In this document: in pieces, positions 10,733 through 22,310 of the stretch | Position numbering within the stretch: the first letter of the stretch is position 1 | Layout: every line of letters begins with the position of its first letter | NCBI GenBank assembly: GCA_963682025.1 | Contig: OY821518.1 | Location: 148,669,442-148,733,441 of the forward strand | DNA length: 64,000 nt | Reading direction: 5' to 3' | Source of the DNA: Cordilura impudica | Taxonomy: Eukaryota > Arthropoda > Insecta > Diptera > Scathophagidae | Position numbers and translations under genes: made by a program | Notes under the pieces: model-generated | Database searches by the model: none | What the model was told of the DNA's origin: nothing | What the model saw: only the letters and a program-made list of their open reading frames with translations

Positions 10733-11935
10733 TTTTGGTCTTTATTTTATTTTTAATTTTAATTTTTAATTTTTAATTTTTAATTTTTAATTTTTAATTT
10801 TAATTTTTAATTTTTTAATTTTTAATTTTTAATTTTTAATTTTTAATTTTTAATTTTTAATTTTAATTTTTAATTTTAATTTTTAATTTTTAATTTTTAA
10901 TTTTTAATTTTTAATTTTTAATTTTTAATTTTTAATTTTTAATTTTTAATTTTAATTTTAATTTTTTAATTTTATTTTTAATTTTAATTTTAATTTTCAA
11001 TTTTGAATTTTGAATATTGAATTTTGAATTTTGAATTTTTAATTTAGAATTTTGAATTTAGAATTTTTAATTTTTAATTTTAATTTTTAATTTTTAATTT
11101 TTAATTTTTAATTTTTAATTTTTAATTTTTAATTTTTATTTTTAATTTTAAATTTTAAATTTTAATTTTAAATTTTAAATTTTTAAATTTTTAATTTTAA
11201 TTTTTAATTTTTAATTTTTAATTTTTAATTTTTAATTTTTAATTTTTAATTTTTAATTTTTAATTTTTAATTTTTAATTTTTATTTTAATTTTTAATTTT
11301 TAATTTTTAATTTTAATTTTTAATTTTTAATTTTAATTTTTAATTTTTAATTTTAATTTTTTAATTTTTAATTTTTAATTTTTAATTTTTAATTTTTAAT
11401 TTTTAATTTTTAATTTTTAATTTTTAATTTTTAATTTTTAATTTTTAATTTTTAATTTTTAATTTTTAATTTTTAATTTTTAATTTTTAATTTTTAATTT
11501 TTAATTTTTAATTTTTAATTTTTAATTTTAATTTTTAATTTTTAATTTTTAATTTTTAATTTTTAATTTTTAATTTTTAATTTTTAATTTTTAATTTTTA
11601 ATTTTTAATTTTTAATTTTTAATTTTTAATTTTTTAATTTTTAATTTTTAATTTTTAATTTAAATTTTTAATTTTTAATTTTTAATTTTTAATTTTTAAT
11701 TTTAATTTTAATTTTAATTTTTAATTTTTAATTTTTAATTTTTAATTTTTAATTTTTAATTTTTAATTTTTAATTTTTAATTTTTAATTTTTAATTTTTA
11801 ATTTTTAATTTTTAATTTTTACTTTTTAATTTTTAATTTTTAATTTTTAATTTTTAATTTTTAATTTTTAATATTTATTTTTTAATTTTTAATTTTTAAT
11901 TTTAATATTTTAATTTTAATTTTTAATTAATTTTT
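10733..11935. repeat. (TTTTTAA)n simple-sequence array, ~1.2 kb
   Basis: Almost perfect tandem TTTTTAA heptamers with occasional TTTTAA, TTTTGAA and TTTCAA variants, running to the assembly gap. Its true length is likely larger than shown. Confidence 0.95.
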
Positions 11936-11939
11936 CTTT

Positions 11940-12139
11940 NNNNNNNNNNNNNNNNNNNNNNNNNNNNNNNNNNNNNNNNNNNNNNNNNNNNNNNNNNNNN
12001 NNNNNNNNNNNNNNNNNNNNNNNNNNNNNNNNNNNNNNNNNNNNNNNNNNNNNNNNNNNNNNNNNNNNNNNNNNNNNNNNNNNNNNNNNNNNNNNNNNNN
12101 NNNNNNNNNNNNNNNNNNNNNNNNNNNNNNNNNNNNNNN
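11940..12139. other. Assembly gap (200 N)
   Basis: Exactly 200 N. The round number suggests a scaffolding placeholder; translations across it are meaningless. Confidence 0.99.
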
Positions 12140-12387
12140 CAAGCAGACACTACCAGTTAATATAAAGGCAGTAAGTAAAGGGAGTAAAAGTTCACCAATA
12201 ATTTAAAAAACAAATTTTTATGTATTAATTTATTTAAAGAAAAAAATAATTAAATGAAATAGTAATAATAATAAAAAAAAATAATATACAATACAAAAAA
12301 AAAAGAATATATAAATAAAATAAAATAAAGATAAATGCATTCATAGCATTATAATACATATAAAAGGTCAATGTTTTCTACCCGTAA

Positions 12388-12500
12388 TCGTAACGAGTCA
12401 GTTGTTTTTTTTTACATGAAAATCATTTAAAACAGTTACCGAACGTAACCGGAACGTCCCAATACTTTTCATGTGAAAAAAAGGCTGACACGTTACGTAA
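12388..12500. repeat. Imperfect inverted repeat, ~34-nt arms
   Basis: CGTAACGAGTCAG...TACATGAAAA on the left pairs with TTTTCATGTG...CTGACACGTTACG on the right around a ~45-nt loop. It could fold into a hairpin or be a small MITE. Confidence 0.6.
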
Positions 12501-12784
12501 CAGTTACATGTCGCTAACTTGTTCTTTACACAGGCTACTGCTTTTGCAGCCAACTTCAAGTCTATTTATATAGTTTCGTAAGCATAACTGATAAAATTGT
12601 TTCTATTATTTTTTGCTGTAAGTAATAAATTATAAATATACTGAATTTGCAAACTAAAATGGATACATATATTGGAGGTGCTTTAATACAAAAGAGTTAA
12701 CGAAACAAAATCAAAAAAAAAACAACTCTACAACAGCAACAATGGCAGTCATATGTTCTTCAAATAGAAAAAAAAAACTGCAAG

Positions 12785-13112
12785 TGTGTTTTGTTGGCTA
12801 CAAAACAAAAATAGTGTTGACAATATAACAAAATATGTAAAAGAAGTTAGTGCTATGAAATATTTTATTTTGTTTAAAAAAAAAATCGCAAAATGAAAGG
12901 CTATAATTCCATTAATAATCAAAAGGCGTTAAACTAATTTATTTATTTTTACGTTGTACTAATGCATTTTAAATAAGTAAAAGTAATTGTATATTTAAAT
13001 AAAAAGCATTTGTATTATATGTTGCTGTCGTATTCAGAAAAATCAAGTAGCTGACTATACGACTACAAATGCTGCTGCCAGCAGTCGTCTATGTGTTTCA
13101 TTCATGATGTTG
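12785..13112. mobile_element. Relic of the TTA-flanked MITE complete at 33608-34173
   Basis: Shares GTTGACAATATAACAAAATA, TAGTGCTATGAAATAT and the terminal GTCGTCTATGTGTTTCAT with the complete copy. The left terminal repeat is not recognisable. Confidence 0.7.
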
Positions 13113-13734
13113 CATTTTTTTGCGAGCAATACTTACATATATTCTATATAAAGAAATAATAGTTCTTTTCATACTGCGAAATCTATACAAATATATGTAC
13201 AAATACTATATGTCAAATTTCAAATTTGCAATAATTGATACATTTTTGAAAGAAAATTGTATAATATGAAATGTCTTTAATTTATTTCATAGAAAACAAT
13301 TTTTTGAGGTGCGTGGATTTTCCATATTTACTGTTTTACTATTTTCGTAATGAGGTTAAATGAGTTAAAAAGAATTTAATATATTTGAAAATATTAGGTG
13401 AGGATCCTCAAGATGTAATATACGATCGGTCTAAAACTTTTCACTTAGAGCCACAGTTAAATTCGAAACAACAAAAACCCATATATTTTGTGCATAAAGT
13501 TTAATATTAAATGTGCTTTTCTGAAATGCCTATATATATTTTCTCATTCATTTCTGACCATCTTCAATGTAAATTTACCAAAGTTTTTTTTATTGCAATA
13601 TGTATATAAAACTTAAAAATTTAATATTTTTTATTGTGTATTAACTTATTATTCTGCGATTTTCATTACATCACAAAATATTACAAATTGGCACTACTGT
13701 TTCAAAAACAGAAAACTTCTAAATCAGTTGAAAA

Positions 13735-14283
13735 CAGTTGATCTGTAAAACTGTGTGTGAAATTGTGTCAAATAAAATTACAAATATTAATAAATATAAT
13801 AATACATATATATATATATTATTAATTTTGTTAAGAATTAGCACAAAATTGATTTTCCATTTTGCATTTCATTTATAAAGAATTCTGCCATATTTTGTTA
13901 AAGGGAAAATCCATTTTTGTTATATTAAAAAAAACAGACTTGCATTTAATTTTTCCGTGACTGCCTCAATAATTGCGTAGATGCCACCAAAATATTTTTT
14001 CTAATTAAAACAGTTGATCTGTAAAACTGTGTGTGAAATTGTGTCAAATAAAATTACAAATATTAATAAATATAATAATACATATATATATTTTATTAAT
14101 TTTGTTAAGAATTAGCACAAAATTGATTTTCCATTTTGCATTTCATTTATAAAGAATTCTGCCATATTTTGTTAAAGGGAAAATCCATTTTTGTTATATT
14201 AAAAAAAACAGACTTGCATTTAATTTTTCCGTGACTGCCTCAATAATTGCGTAGATGCCACCACAATATTTTTTCTAATTAAA
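13735..14283 (+). repeat. Near-identical 276-bp direct tandem duplication
   Basis: Two adjacent copies (13735-14010 and 14011-14283) begin CAGTTGATCTGTAAAACTG and end TTTTTTCTAATTAAA. They differ only in an (AT)n length and a few bases, so the event is recent or an assembly duplication. Confidence 0.9.
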
Positions 14284-14379
14284 TATTAACTAATATCTAA
14301 CTAGAATTATGATTTATTCTGACTAAAAAGTTCCAATTAAAAGTTATTCATCCCAATTATGAATATTCTCAAGGAATTT

Positions 14380-15310
14380 CTTTCTCACGGAAAATACATT
14401 TCTCGAGAAAAAAATTCCTCCAATTATAAATTCCGCGTGAACAAAAAATGATTAACTGGCATCATCGAATTTCGAAGCCACTTGCTTTGCTTATTGACAA
14501 TTTATTTTCTATTTTTTGTGTGTGTGCAAACGACCCTACAATAAATGTTCCACTAAACATTTTTGTTTGCTATCAAGTTGAGGTGCATTTGAGATCAAAT
14601 ACATTTTTCAAATCTCCAACGTTAATTCTCAAATGCCCTCAATAGTTCGAATATAGTCTTCTCAACTTAAAAGGCACATTTTTTATATGGCGATTTTCAT
14701 AGTTATCAAATTGAGAAATTTGTGATTCTCAACTTGATAGCAAAGAAATATTTCCAATCGGTATCAAATGGAAGGTACGGAATTGCCATATTAAAAAATA
14801 TTATACTAATTTTAGAAATGAAAACAATTACTTTTTTTAATGTTTCAATTTTCAATTTAATTTCATTATATATTTAACATTACTATGTACATATTTAACA
14901 TTAAATGTACATATTATGTACATTTTTTAAAATCTAGAATTAAAAATAAATGAATTAATTAGTTGTACATTTTTTGAAAAATTTGACAAAAAGCAGAAAT
15001 AATTAAAAATATATCAATGATTTATTTGTACTTTTTTGGCATTTTTTAATTTAATTTATTATTTATGACATATTTAAATAATATCTCAGACTTAACACAA
15101 ATCGTATTCAAGTTGAAAAAATGTTTGGTCTCAAGTGGAGAAAAGTGTTGGATATCCAATTGAGAGTAAAAATGTTTCCCAAAGATTGGAAAAAATGTTA
15201 AGTCTCAACTTGATGTCAAGTTGAAAGCAAACAAGGAGAAAAATTGTTCAACCCAAGTTGAGAATTACATTTCACATCAATTTAAGAACTTAACTTTTCT
15301 CCAACATTGG
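14380..15310. mobile_element. Region with clustered CAAGTTGAGA motifs, candidate DNA element
   Basis: About ten imperfect copies of CAAGTTGAGA/TCTCAACTTG occur in both orientations, with a mirrored pair of longer blocks: TTTGTTTGCTATCAAGTTGA on the left and CAAGTTGAAAGCAAACAAGG on the right. No ORF is supported. It is probably a non-autonomous element with subterminal repeats; exact ends are unclear. Confidence 0.45.
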
Positions 15311-16278
15311 CGAAATAATATTTCAATGCATACTGGGGAATGACCGAAACTAACACATAAACAGTTTTTTCCTATTTGAAAAACATATGACTCATTGTTG
15401 CTGTTGTAGAGTTGTTATACCCTCCACTCCAGTGTGCAGAGGGTATATATAAGTTTGTCATTCCGTTTGTAATAATTAGAAAAAAAATTTTGGACCCCAT
15501 AAAATTTATATATTTGTGATCCTTATAACAACCGGAGTTGATATAGCGATGTCCGTCTGTCCGTCTGTGGAAATCACGATGACGGCATCAATCCGGCAGC
15601 TAGGGTACTCGTTGACATAAAAATGATTCACTAACATCCTGAGAAATTTGCTATTTAAAATCGTCCAAATCGGTCGATTAGGGCCCGAGATTTGAATGAA
15701 GAACTAAAAAAGTCTTGAAAAAAAAATAATTTTCTATGTTGTTCTTGTCACGATCACGCCCTCAATAGTGCAGCTACAGTGATCATTTTTAGTGAGAATG
15801 ATTCACCAAATTCATGGAAAGATTTCTACTTCAAAAATCATTAAAATCGGTGGAACAGGTCCAGGGAAATCTCTGAAAAAGTAAAAAAAAATAAAAAAAA
15901 ACATGATATTTCTATATTGTTCTTGTTGTTATTCTAAATGTTGCATTGTTTTCATAGCTGGACTTGTTGTTTTTGTGGTCGTTATGGTAATAATATAACA
16001 AAAACAAACCCTTTGTACATTTTTTTATCAACTCTGGTAGAAAAATTTAAAAGTTTCCATTGTTTTGGCATCACTAAAAAAATATGTTAGATCATTTCTG
16101 TCATTGCCACAAGCCTGCCTGCAAAATTTCAGATCGATTGGGTCACGGGAAAGTGGTTAAAATCGATCCAAAATTTTTTCGACAAGCAGACACTACGAGT
16201 TAATATAAAGGGAGTAAAAATTCACCAACATCTAAAGCAAATAATGCTAAAATACCTAGTTGTTAATAAAAAAAACAA

Positions 16279-16894
16279 TTGGGCAATTCACAATGGGTAA
16301 TGTATCGTTGTATCTCTTGTATCGTGTATCACTTTACAATAGTGTAAAATTGTTGTTGGTAATTTTCACTGAAAAATCTGATACACGATCCAACTTCATT
16401 TGCTATGTTTAGTAAATGTTGTATATTGTATCATAACATATCAGTTCCAAGTGAATGCCAGTTTTTATGAAAAAGAAAAAACAAATACATACAATATTAT
16501 CAGCATAAATAATTATAAAATAAAATATGGCAAATAACGCAAATACATCGATAAGTTTATTTATATAAAAATTAATGTTTATATTTTTAGTATGTATTTT
16601 CTCTTTCAGTACCAACCAAAACATTTAACATTTTTTTTTCATTATAAATTAAAATGCAAGAGGTACGTAACTAAAACTCCAGGGTACATCTCACGACCAA
16701 AAAGCAAACACTGACAAGTGTTTTCTCTTATACAAAATAGCAGAAGCGACGAAGCGATCTTTCCTCGTTGGATCGAAAATTACTAAAGAAAGCGTTTTAC
16801 AATATGAAAATACAACTGAGTGTTCACAACAAATGATTGTATTGTGTATTTCAATACAACATACAATATACAACACCTGTTGTGAATTGCCCAA
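16279..16894. mobile_element. Nested TIR element (TTGGGCAATTCACAA ends), copy 1
   Basis: The left end TTGGGCAATTCACAA is repeated inverted at the right end (TTGTGAATTGCCCAA), followed inward by TGTAT-rich subterminal DNA. The same element is in copy 2 at 56765-57384. The related sequence after the assembly gap (12140-12230) lacks it, which supports insertion. It contains a 72-codon frame without recognisable features. Confidence 0.6.
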
Positions 16895-17384
16895 ATGTAA
16901 ATTTAGCAAAAAAATTTATGTATTAATTTATTTAAAGAGAAAAACACAAAAATAACGTTTGATGTTGTATTTTTTGTGTGTAATATTTAAATATACATAC
17001 ATACACATATTATATAATACAAATAATGTACATATATTATATATATGTATGTATGTATATTCATAGTAACTGCATGTTAGAAATAAATCGGTTATTTTAT
17101 TTACATAAAATTCTGCAGTATTTTGTTGTGGGGAAAATACATTTCTTTTGTATAACAGAGTGTCACTTCATTTTGCTCAGCGTGACTATGCCACAGTAGA
17201 TGCCGCCATAATTTTTGTTTGTTCTAATTAGCTTTGCAATAGTTATTTCTATTTTAACATGAATGTTAATATTTTCAACCAGATATCATACAGAACAATG
17301 TTAAGAGTATACACGGGTTGGTCTTTTATTTCATACGTTTTTTCATTATTCTTTTACAAATATGAACATAAGTTTGGCATATTA

Positions 17385-17959
17385 CCCACCAATCTCACAT
17401 CACACTGCAAGTTCGAAAAACTCAATACTCTCACATTTTTTTTACTAATACACACACATTTTCCGCAGTGGTCACACTAATGGCACCAAATTTTTCGTGC
17501 GAATAGTGGCAGACACTAACGATGATTAATGTTACCCTGTTATAAATTTAATGCAAATTTACTGGATTCTGTAAAATTGTAATTAAAGTTTTAACTTGTT
17601 AAATCTATTATAATGATTTATTTTTTGAAATGCGCATACAAAAACGCAAGTTTGTTAATTATAGAGCATAAATATTATTAACTATTATTAAAATAATACT
17701 AATAATAATAAATGTAAACATTTTCCCTCAAACATGTGCCTGTATAATAAACTTGGTAACTCTACTTAAAATAAAATAAGAGAGAGAAGTATACAAATGT
17801 TTTCAAGTTTACGCTTCGACAACATTTTAAAAATGAGATTGCAGTCAGATGTTTGAGCATAAAATTTAATGGCGATGGATTCGACTAATTCGAACAATTT
17901 TTCGTTGATAATACGTACACAACGATTTTACAATTTCAGTGTGATGTGAGATTGGGGGG
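17385..17959. mobile_element. Harbinger-like MITE, copy 1 (TTA target duplication)
   Basis: Ends are CCCACC then AATCTCACATCACACTG on the left and the inverted form closing in GGGGGG on the right, flanked by TTA on both sides. The second composite copy has the uninterrupted site, CATATTAACTTT at 57874-57885, proving the boundaries. 3-bp TTA/TAA duplications are characteristic of PIF/Harbinger. A relative sits inverted at 59881-60441. Non-coding. Confidence 0.85.
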
Positions 17960-18874
17960 TTAACTTTTTGTTGTCTTTACAAAATAGAGTTACCGAGTTC
18001 GTCAATGAGTTTTTTGCTTACAAAACAGTTCTACATAGTTATATAGAATTATTATTCTGCTTTACCTATAAAATATCTGATTGCGATTACATCTAATTTT
18101 TAAAAATTGTTTATAATTAATAAAGCATTATTATTCACATAAATACAAAATTTCACTTTTTAAATTTTCCATTCAAATTTAAGAAAATATCAATTATAAT
18201 AAAAACTGAAAATAAAATTTCCAATTATAAATTAGAAAATATTAATTGAGTTTCAGAAAATCATATCAAAACGTCGGAAATAATAATTTTAAATTTAGAA
18301 ATATCTTTACATTTAAAAATGTTTACATTTAAAAAAAATATTGCCATTCAGGAGATATTAATAACTTTTCAGTACCGCGATTCAGTAACTTCTTTTAACG
18401 ATAGTCGAATTGTAAAAAAAAAGAAAATTGAAAAATTATCAGTAAAATTTTGAAACGATATTCGCTATTGTTAAAGTCAGCTGTTGTTGTTATCTAAACG
18501 ACAACCATTTTTGTGTTGTTTATCCAATCGATAAAAACTTAAATTTTTAGGTTGAAATGTCGTCATACATAAATAAAAATCATGATATAGTGAAAATATT
18601 TTGCTTTAATTAAAAAACTTTTTTATATAAATAAAAAAATTAAATATAACCAAAATGCATGCCGATCAGCAACCACGATGACCAAAAAGCAAACACCGAA
18701 ATAAATCCGAAATAATAGAAAAGAAGAAAACCAACCCAAAGAATTTGCTGAAATAATTTGGTATTAAGTTTAACAAATTGTTTACTTTTTCATTTACATT
18801 TATTATCAAGACTCAAACCGAGGTGGAGGGTATCAAAGATTCGGCACAGCCGAATTTAATACTCTTACTTGTTT

Positions 18875-20550
18875 TAACCAAATTTATTCAAATTTTATTG
18901 ACCCTTTTAATGACTTACGTTGAAATTGTTTACAATTGTCTTCTTAAGTTTTGCTTTGCTCCGATTTACTTGAAATTTTGACACAACACTCTCGACATGT
19001 TGTACATTCAGAAAGAGAAATGCAAAAAAAAGGTTTTAAAATCTTACCCCCTTAAACGAGTTTATGGGAATTTATTTTTATGAATTTATGAAATTTATTG
19101 AACGAATTCAATATTTATTGAATTGAATTACAAAACAACTCTATTAAGAGTTGGCCGATTGTATAATCATGCGAAAATAACTAATTAAAAATTCTATATC
19201 TGGCTCCTCACCAAGATGAACCCACAGTCTCAAATTATAACCTTTGATCGATCTGGATTCATTCCCACTAAATACTCAATACTCAAGGAGCAGTATATGT
19301 ATTTGGTTTTGTCATTGAATTTCCGTAATCCCAATTTAATCAATTCGTTAATCCATCAGTCATGATTAGTGATATTTTCTTTTGTAGTCACTTATTGCTT
19401 TAGGTTAAGACACATGGACAATATATTAACCTCGAATCGATTCAATTTTGGCCCATAGTATCGCAAACTCATTGCATCGCGGTGACGTGCAAAAAAACAG
19501 GGGCACTGCAGACAAGCATGGTAAGTGAATGCAATAACACATGATCAAATTAAAAATTACGCGCCAATTTGCCTTTAGCGTCCATCCACCTCAAACTGGT
19601 TATGCAGTACAGTGCCCATGGACACTGTATGTGTATAGGCAATAAGTACCACAGGGTATCGACGAACATTGTAGCAGGTATCAACGTTGTGGGGTGGAGC
19701 TGTTAATATCGCATAATCATCTCTATAGTCAACTGCATTAAATACTCGTAACTAAAACTGACGTAACAGCCATGTAACTACTATTTAGTATCCAGGTTTT
19801 TCTCATTGAGTTGAGCATAGAACTTTCTTTAGCATGACATGCAAGTCAAGCATTTACTCTGCATATTCATGCTCCTGTGTGTGTATGTTTGTGTAACTAT
19901 TCTATTCCCAGTGGTATAAGTTTCCGCTCTTCTTTCAACATATTAATCGATTTTATAATGATTTGTTGTTTAATATTTATGCTAATGATAATTGGTTTTA
20001 ATTAAATTGAGATCCCGATCAAAATCATAACTTTTATAATGAGTTTTGATCAAACATTATAGATATACGTGCATTACATTATATTTATTAATACCTTCGG
20101 ACTACCGTAGGTGCAAGGGAACACAAATGATATTTTTTTGAAATGTATATAAAACGGCACAAACATTGGCAGATCCATAATCGGATTTGCCAAAAGTGAC
20201 GTATGTTTAGAAGATGTTATCAAGAACAGTAGGGGTTTATGGGTTCAGGATTGCATCTTCATTCTTTTCAAAATAGTATTTTCAATTCGGTTAATTGAAT
20301 TACCAATTCCTCGACTAGTAATTATGAATAATTACAATTATTGAATTAACCGCTTAATATGTGTTTACCATTCACTTCTCAATTTGCACATGGCTAAAAT
20401 AGCATCACCAGCATCTAATATATATATTTTCACAAGTTATCTTAGTAACTCTTTTATATAATATAGAAGCTGAATTTTAATCCAATTAATAGAATCATAC
20501 GAGTATTACTTGAACTTTAACTTTAAATTTATATACTTATAATATATAAT
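18875..20550. other. Non-repetitive stretch without a supported gene
   Basis: Contains the least repeat-like, somewhat more GC-rich part of the left half (about 19200-19760). No open frame or family resemblance was found; host intergenic or regulatory DNA is possible. Confidence 0.4.
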
Positions 20551-20554
20551 TATT

Positions 20555-20830
20555 TATATATCAGTTTGTCAATCCATTTGTAACTCATCGAAATAAATTC
20601 CGGAGACCCCATAAACTATATATATATATTTTTGATCCTTACAAATGGAGAAGTTGATGTAGCAATGTCCGTCTGTCTGTCTGTGTGTCTGTCTATATGT
20701 CTACCTGTCTGTATGTCTGTTGAAAACATTCTCCTGTCCGTAATAGGTCAAGTAGGTCGTTCTACTTAGGCTAATAATGTTCGTCATAATCTGCAGCCGT
20801 TTGGCATTGAATTTGGAGCCTTTAGACCAA
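20555..20830 (+). mobile_element. INE-like element fragment
   Basis: ATCAGTTTGTCAATCC, GGAGACCCCATAAACTATAT and GTAGCAATGTCCGTCTGTC follow the 5' block order of the INE-like family, with a degenerated CTGT/GTCTG microsatellite. The extreme 5' TATACCC end is absent. Confidence 0.65.
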
Positions 20831-21989
20831 ATTGGTGAGAAATGATGTATGAAAATGTAGAGATACTCCGATAAGATTTCATATAAAAAATTAAAAATAA
20901 GAAACATGTTTAAACGCAACAGAACATGTGTGAATAGAATCAGTGAAGGCCGTACCAAACACGCTGGTGCTCGGCTTCTTATATGTATACAGCCGAACGA
21001 AAACAAAAATACTCACCAAAGAGTAAAAGTAAACAACAATTTCATTTAGTCTTATGAAAGCTTTTGAACAAAGCAGGTCTATGTCGCATTGCCTTTTGAA
21101 ATTCATATATATATTTTTTAATAGGTACACAGAGAATAATTGTTTAAAAGAAACCAAAAATGTTGAGAAAATTTCGAAGACTTGATAAACTATAAATTAA
21201 ACATTTTCTATAAATTACATACGTCGCGACGCGTCGCCTCCATTTGACAACATTATCTCTTATGCATTTTTTTTTTAATTTTAAAAATATCCAGTTACTG
21301 CAGGCTGGTAAGTTTTTTAGTTTTTGGTAACATACCACTTAATAACCTTTGAAATTTCTTATCTTTTTAAGTTCTGCTATTTTGTGTTTTTTTTTTTTTT
21401 TGTTTTTTAAAGAAATTAATTACTTCTTATTTCTTATTTGATTTAATAAACTTCGAACTTATGGATAAAAGAGATTAAATGTTCTTCACATTTTGTTTTA
21501 CATTTTCAGAATGTAAGATTTAAAATTTTAAAACAACAAACTATATTTAAAATTTTACCATATTCTTCGTTAACTCAACTATTTTCCCTTTTATGCATTC
21601 ATATAAACATTCATACAAAATCTACACAAAACCATTTAATACCGGCATTGTGTTACGTCCATGGATTTCGATCAGTGTAGTACAACTAACACATGCTCAT
21701 GAACACTATTACTAACTCAATTCTCTTGATGGCCACCACTGGAATAGATATGTATGTATCAATGTATCAGTTATGCATATACATACACACATTTTGGCTT
21801 GCTTGTAGATTTTTTGTACGTCTAAACCAGTGCTGTTCATTTCATAGGACAATTGCGGATGTATGCTGATTTTTTTTAATGCACTGAAAAAAATTAATAG
21901 TAATATAATAAAAATATTTTATGAGTATAAATGTATTTGGTAATTTGTTATAAAACATGTAAGGAAAATTATTTAAATGGAAAAGAAAA
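20831..21989. other. AT-rich non-coding DNA
   Basis: No supported feature. Confidence 0.4.
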
Positions 21990-22310
21990 GCTGTTTGATT
22001 AAAAGTTTTTATTAAAACTCCTTCTTTCCTTACGCATATGAGTTTTGAATTTCTCCGTGACTGTGCGTGACTACGTCAAAGTTAATCTTTTTTCACAGCA
22101 AGTCTATCGACCAAGTTTCAGATCGATCGGATGAGGGAAAATGGCATTTAGATCACTCCGTGACTGTGAGTGACTATGCATGGCTACCCCAAAATTAATC
22201 TGTAATCACAACAAGACTATGGGCCAAGTTTCAGATCAATTGGATAAGGGCGAATGGGGTTGCCCCACAACAGACAGAGATATTGAGTTAAAAAAAAGAG
22301 TTAAAAAAAC
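21990..22310 (-). mobile_element. Tandem-unit element, copy C (2 units)
   Basis: Inverted relative of copies A and B: CTCCGTGACTGTGCGTGACT, AGTTTCAGATCGATCGGATG and ATGGGCCAAGTTTCAGATCA, with only two units. Its ends (TTTTTATTAAAACTCC and GAGTTAAAAAAA) match the outer ends of the other copies. Confidence 0.75.

Larger units (their letters stand above)
12140..14283 (+). mobile_element. Diverged sibling of the 3.5-kb INE-like composite (partial)
   Basis: It opens with CAAGCAGACACTACCAGTTA and continues through ATGTATTAATTTATTTAAAG, matching 16190-16235 and 16915-16940 of the composite at 15415-18874. It lacks the 16279-16894 insertion found there. Further on (13850-14000) phrases such as AATTCTGCCATATTTTG and GTAGATGCCACC match the composite at 17105-17215 with divergence. 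Its left part is lost in the gap. It contains a MITE relic (12785-13112) and a 276-bp tandem duplication. Confidence 0.6.
15415..18874 (+). mobile_element. INE-1/Helentron-like composite unit, copy 1
   Basis: The 5' end is TTATACCCTCCACTCCAGTG, followed by GACCCCATAAAATTTATATA and GATATAGCGATG(TCCGTCTG)n, the block order of Drosophila INE-1/DINE-1-like rolling-circle elements. The 3' end is a TTCGGCACAGCCGAA hairpin followed by TTACTTGTTT. Between them lie over 3 kb without helicase or any other coding gene. It matches 55890-59528 from terminus to terminus, and flanking DNA is unrelated immediately outside. It holds two nested elements (16279-16894 and 17385-17959) and lacks a ~725-bp segment present in copy 2. 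Non-autonomous. INE-1-like classification rests on remembered consensus architecture. Confidence 0.75.

Noticed and set aside
11923..12150. Frames spanning the gap
   Set aside because: Consist of N; not real.
15540..15575. GTCCGTCTG repeats as a functional host microsatellite
   Set aside because: They occur at the fixed core position of INE-like elements throughout the window.
16691..16909. 72-codon minus-strand frame, identical at 57181-57399
   Set aside because: Identity is explained by recent copying of the composite; the frame has no motif and lies across the end of a non-coding TIR element.
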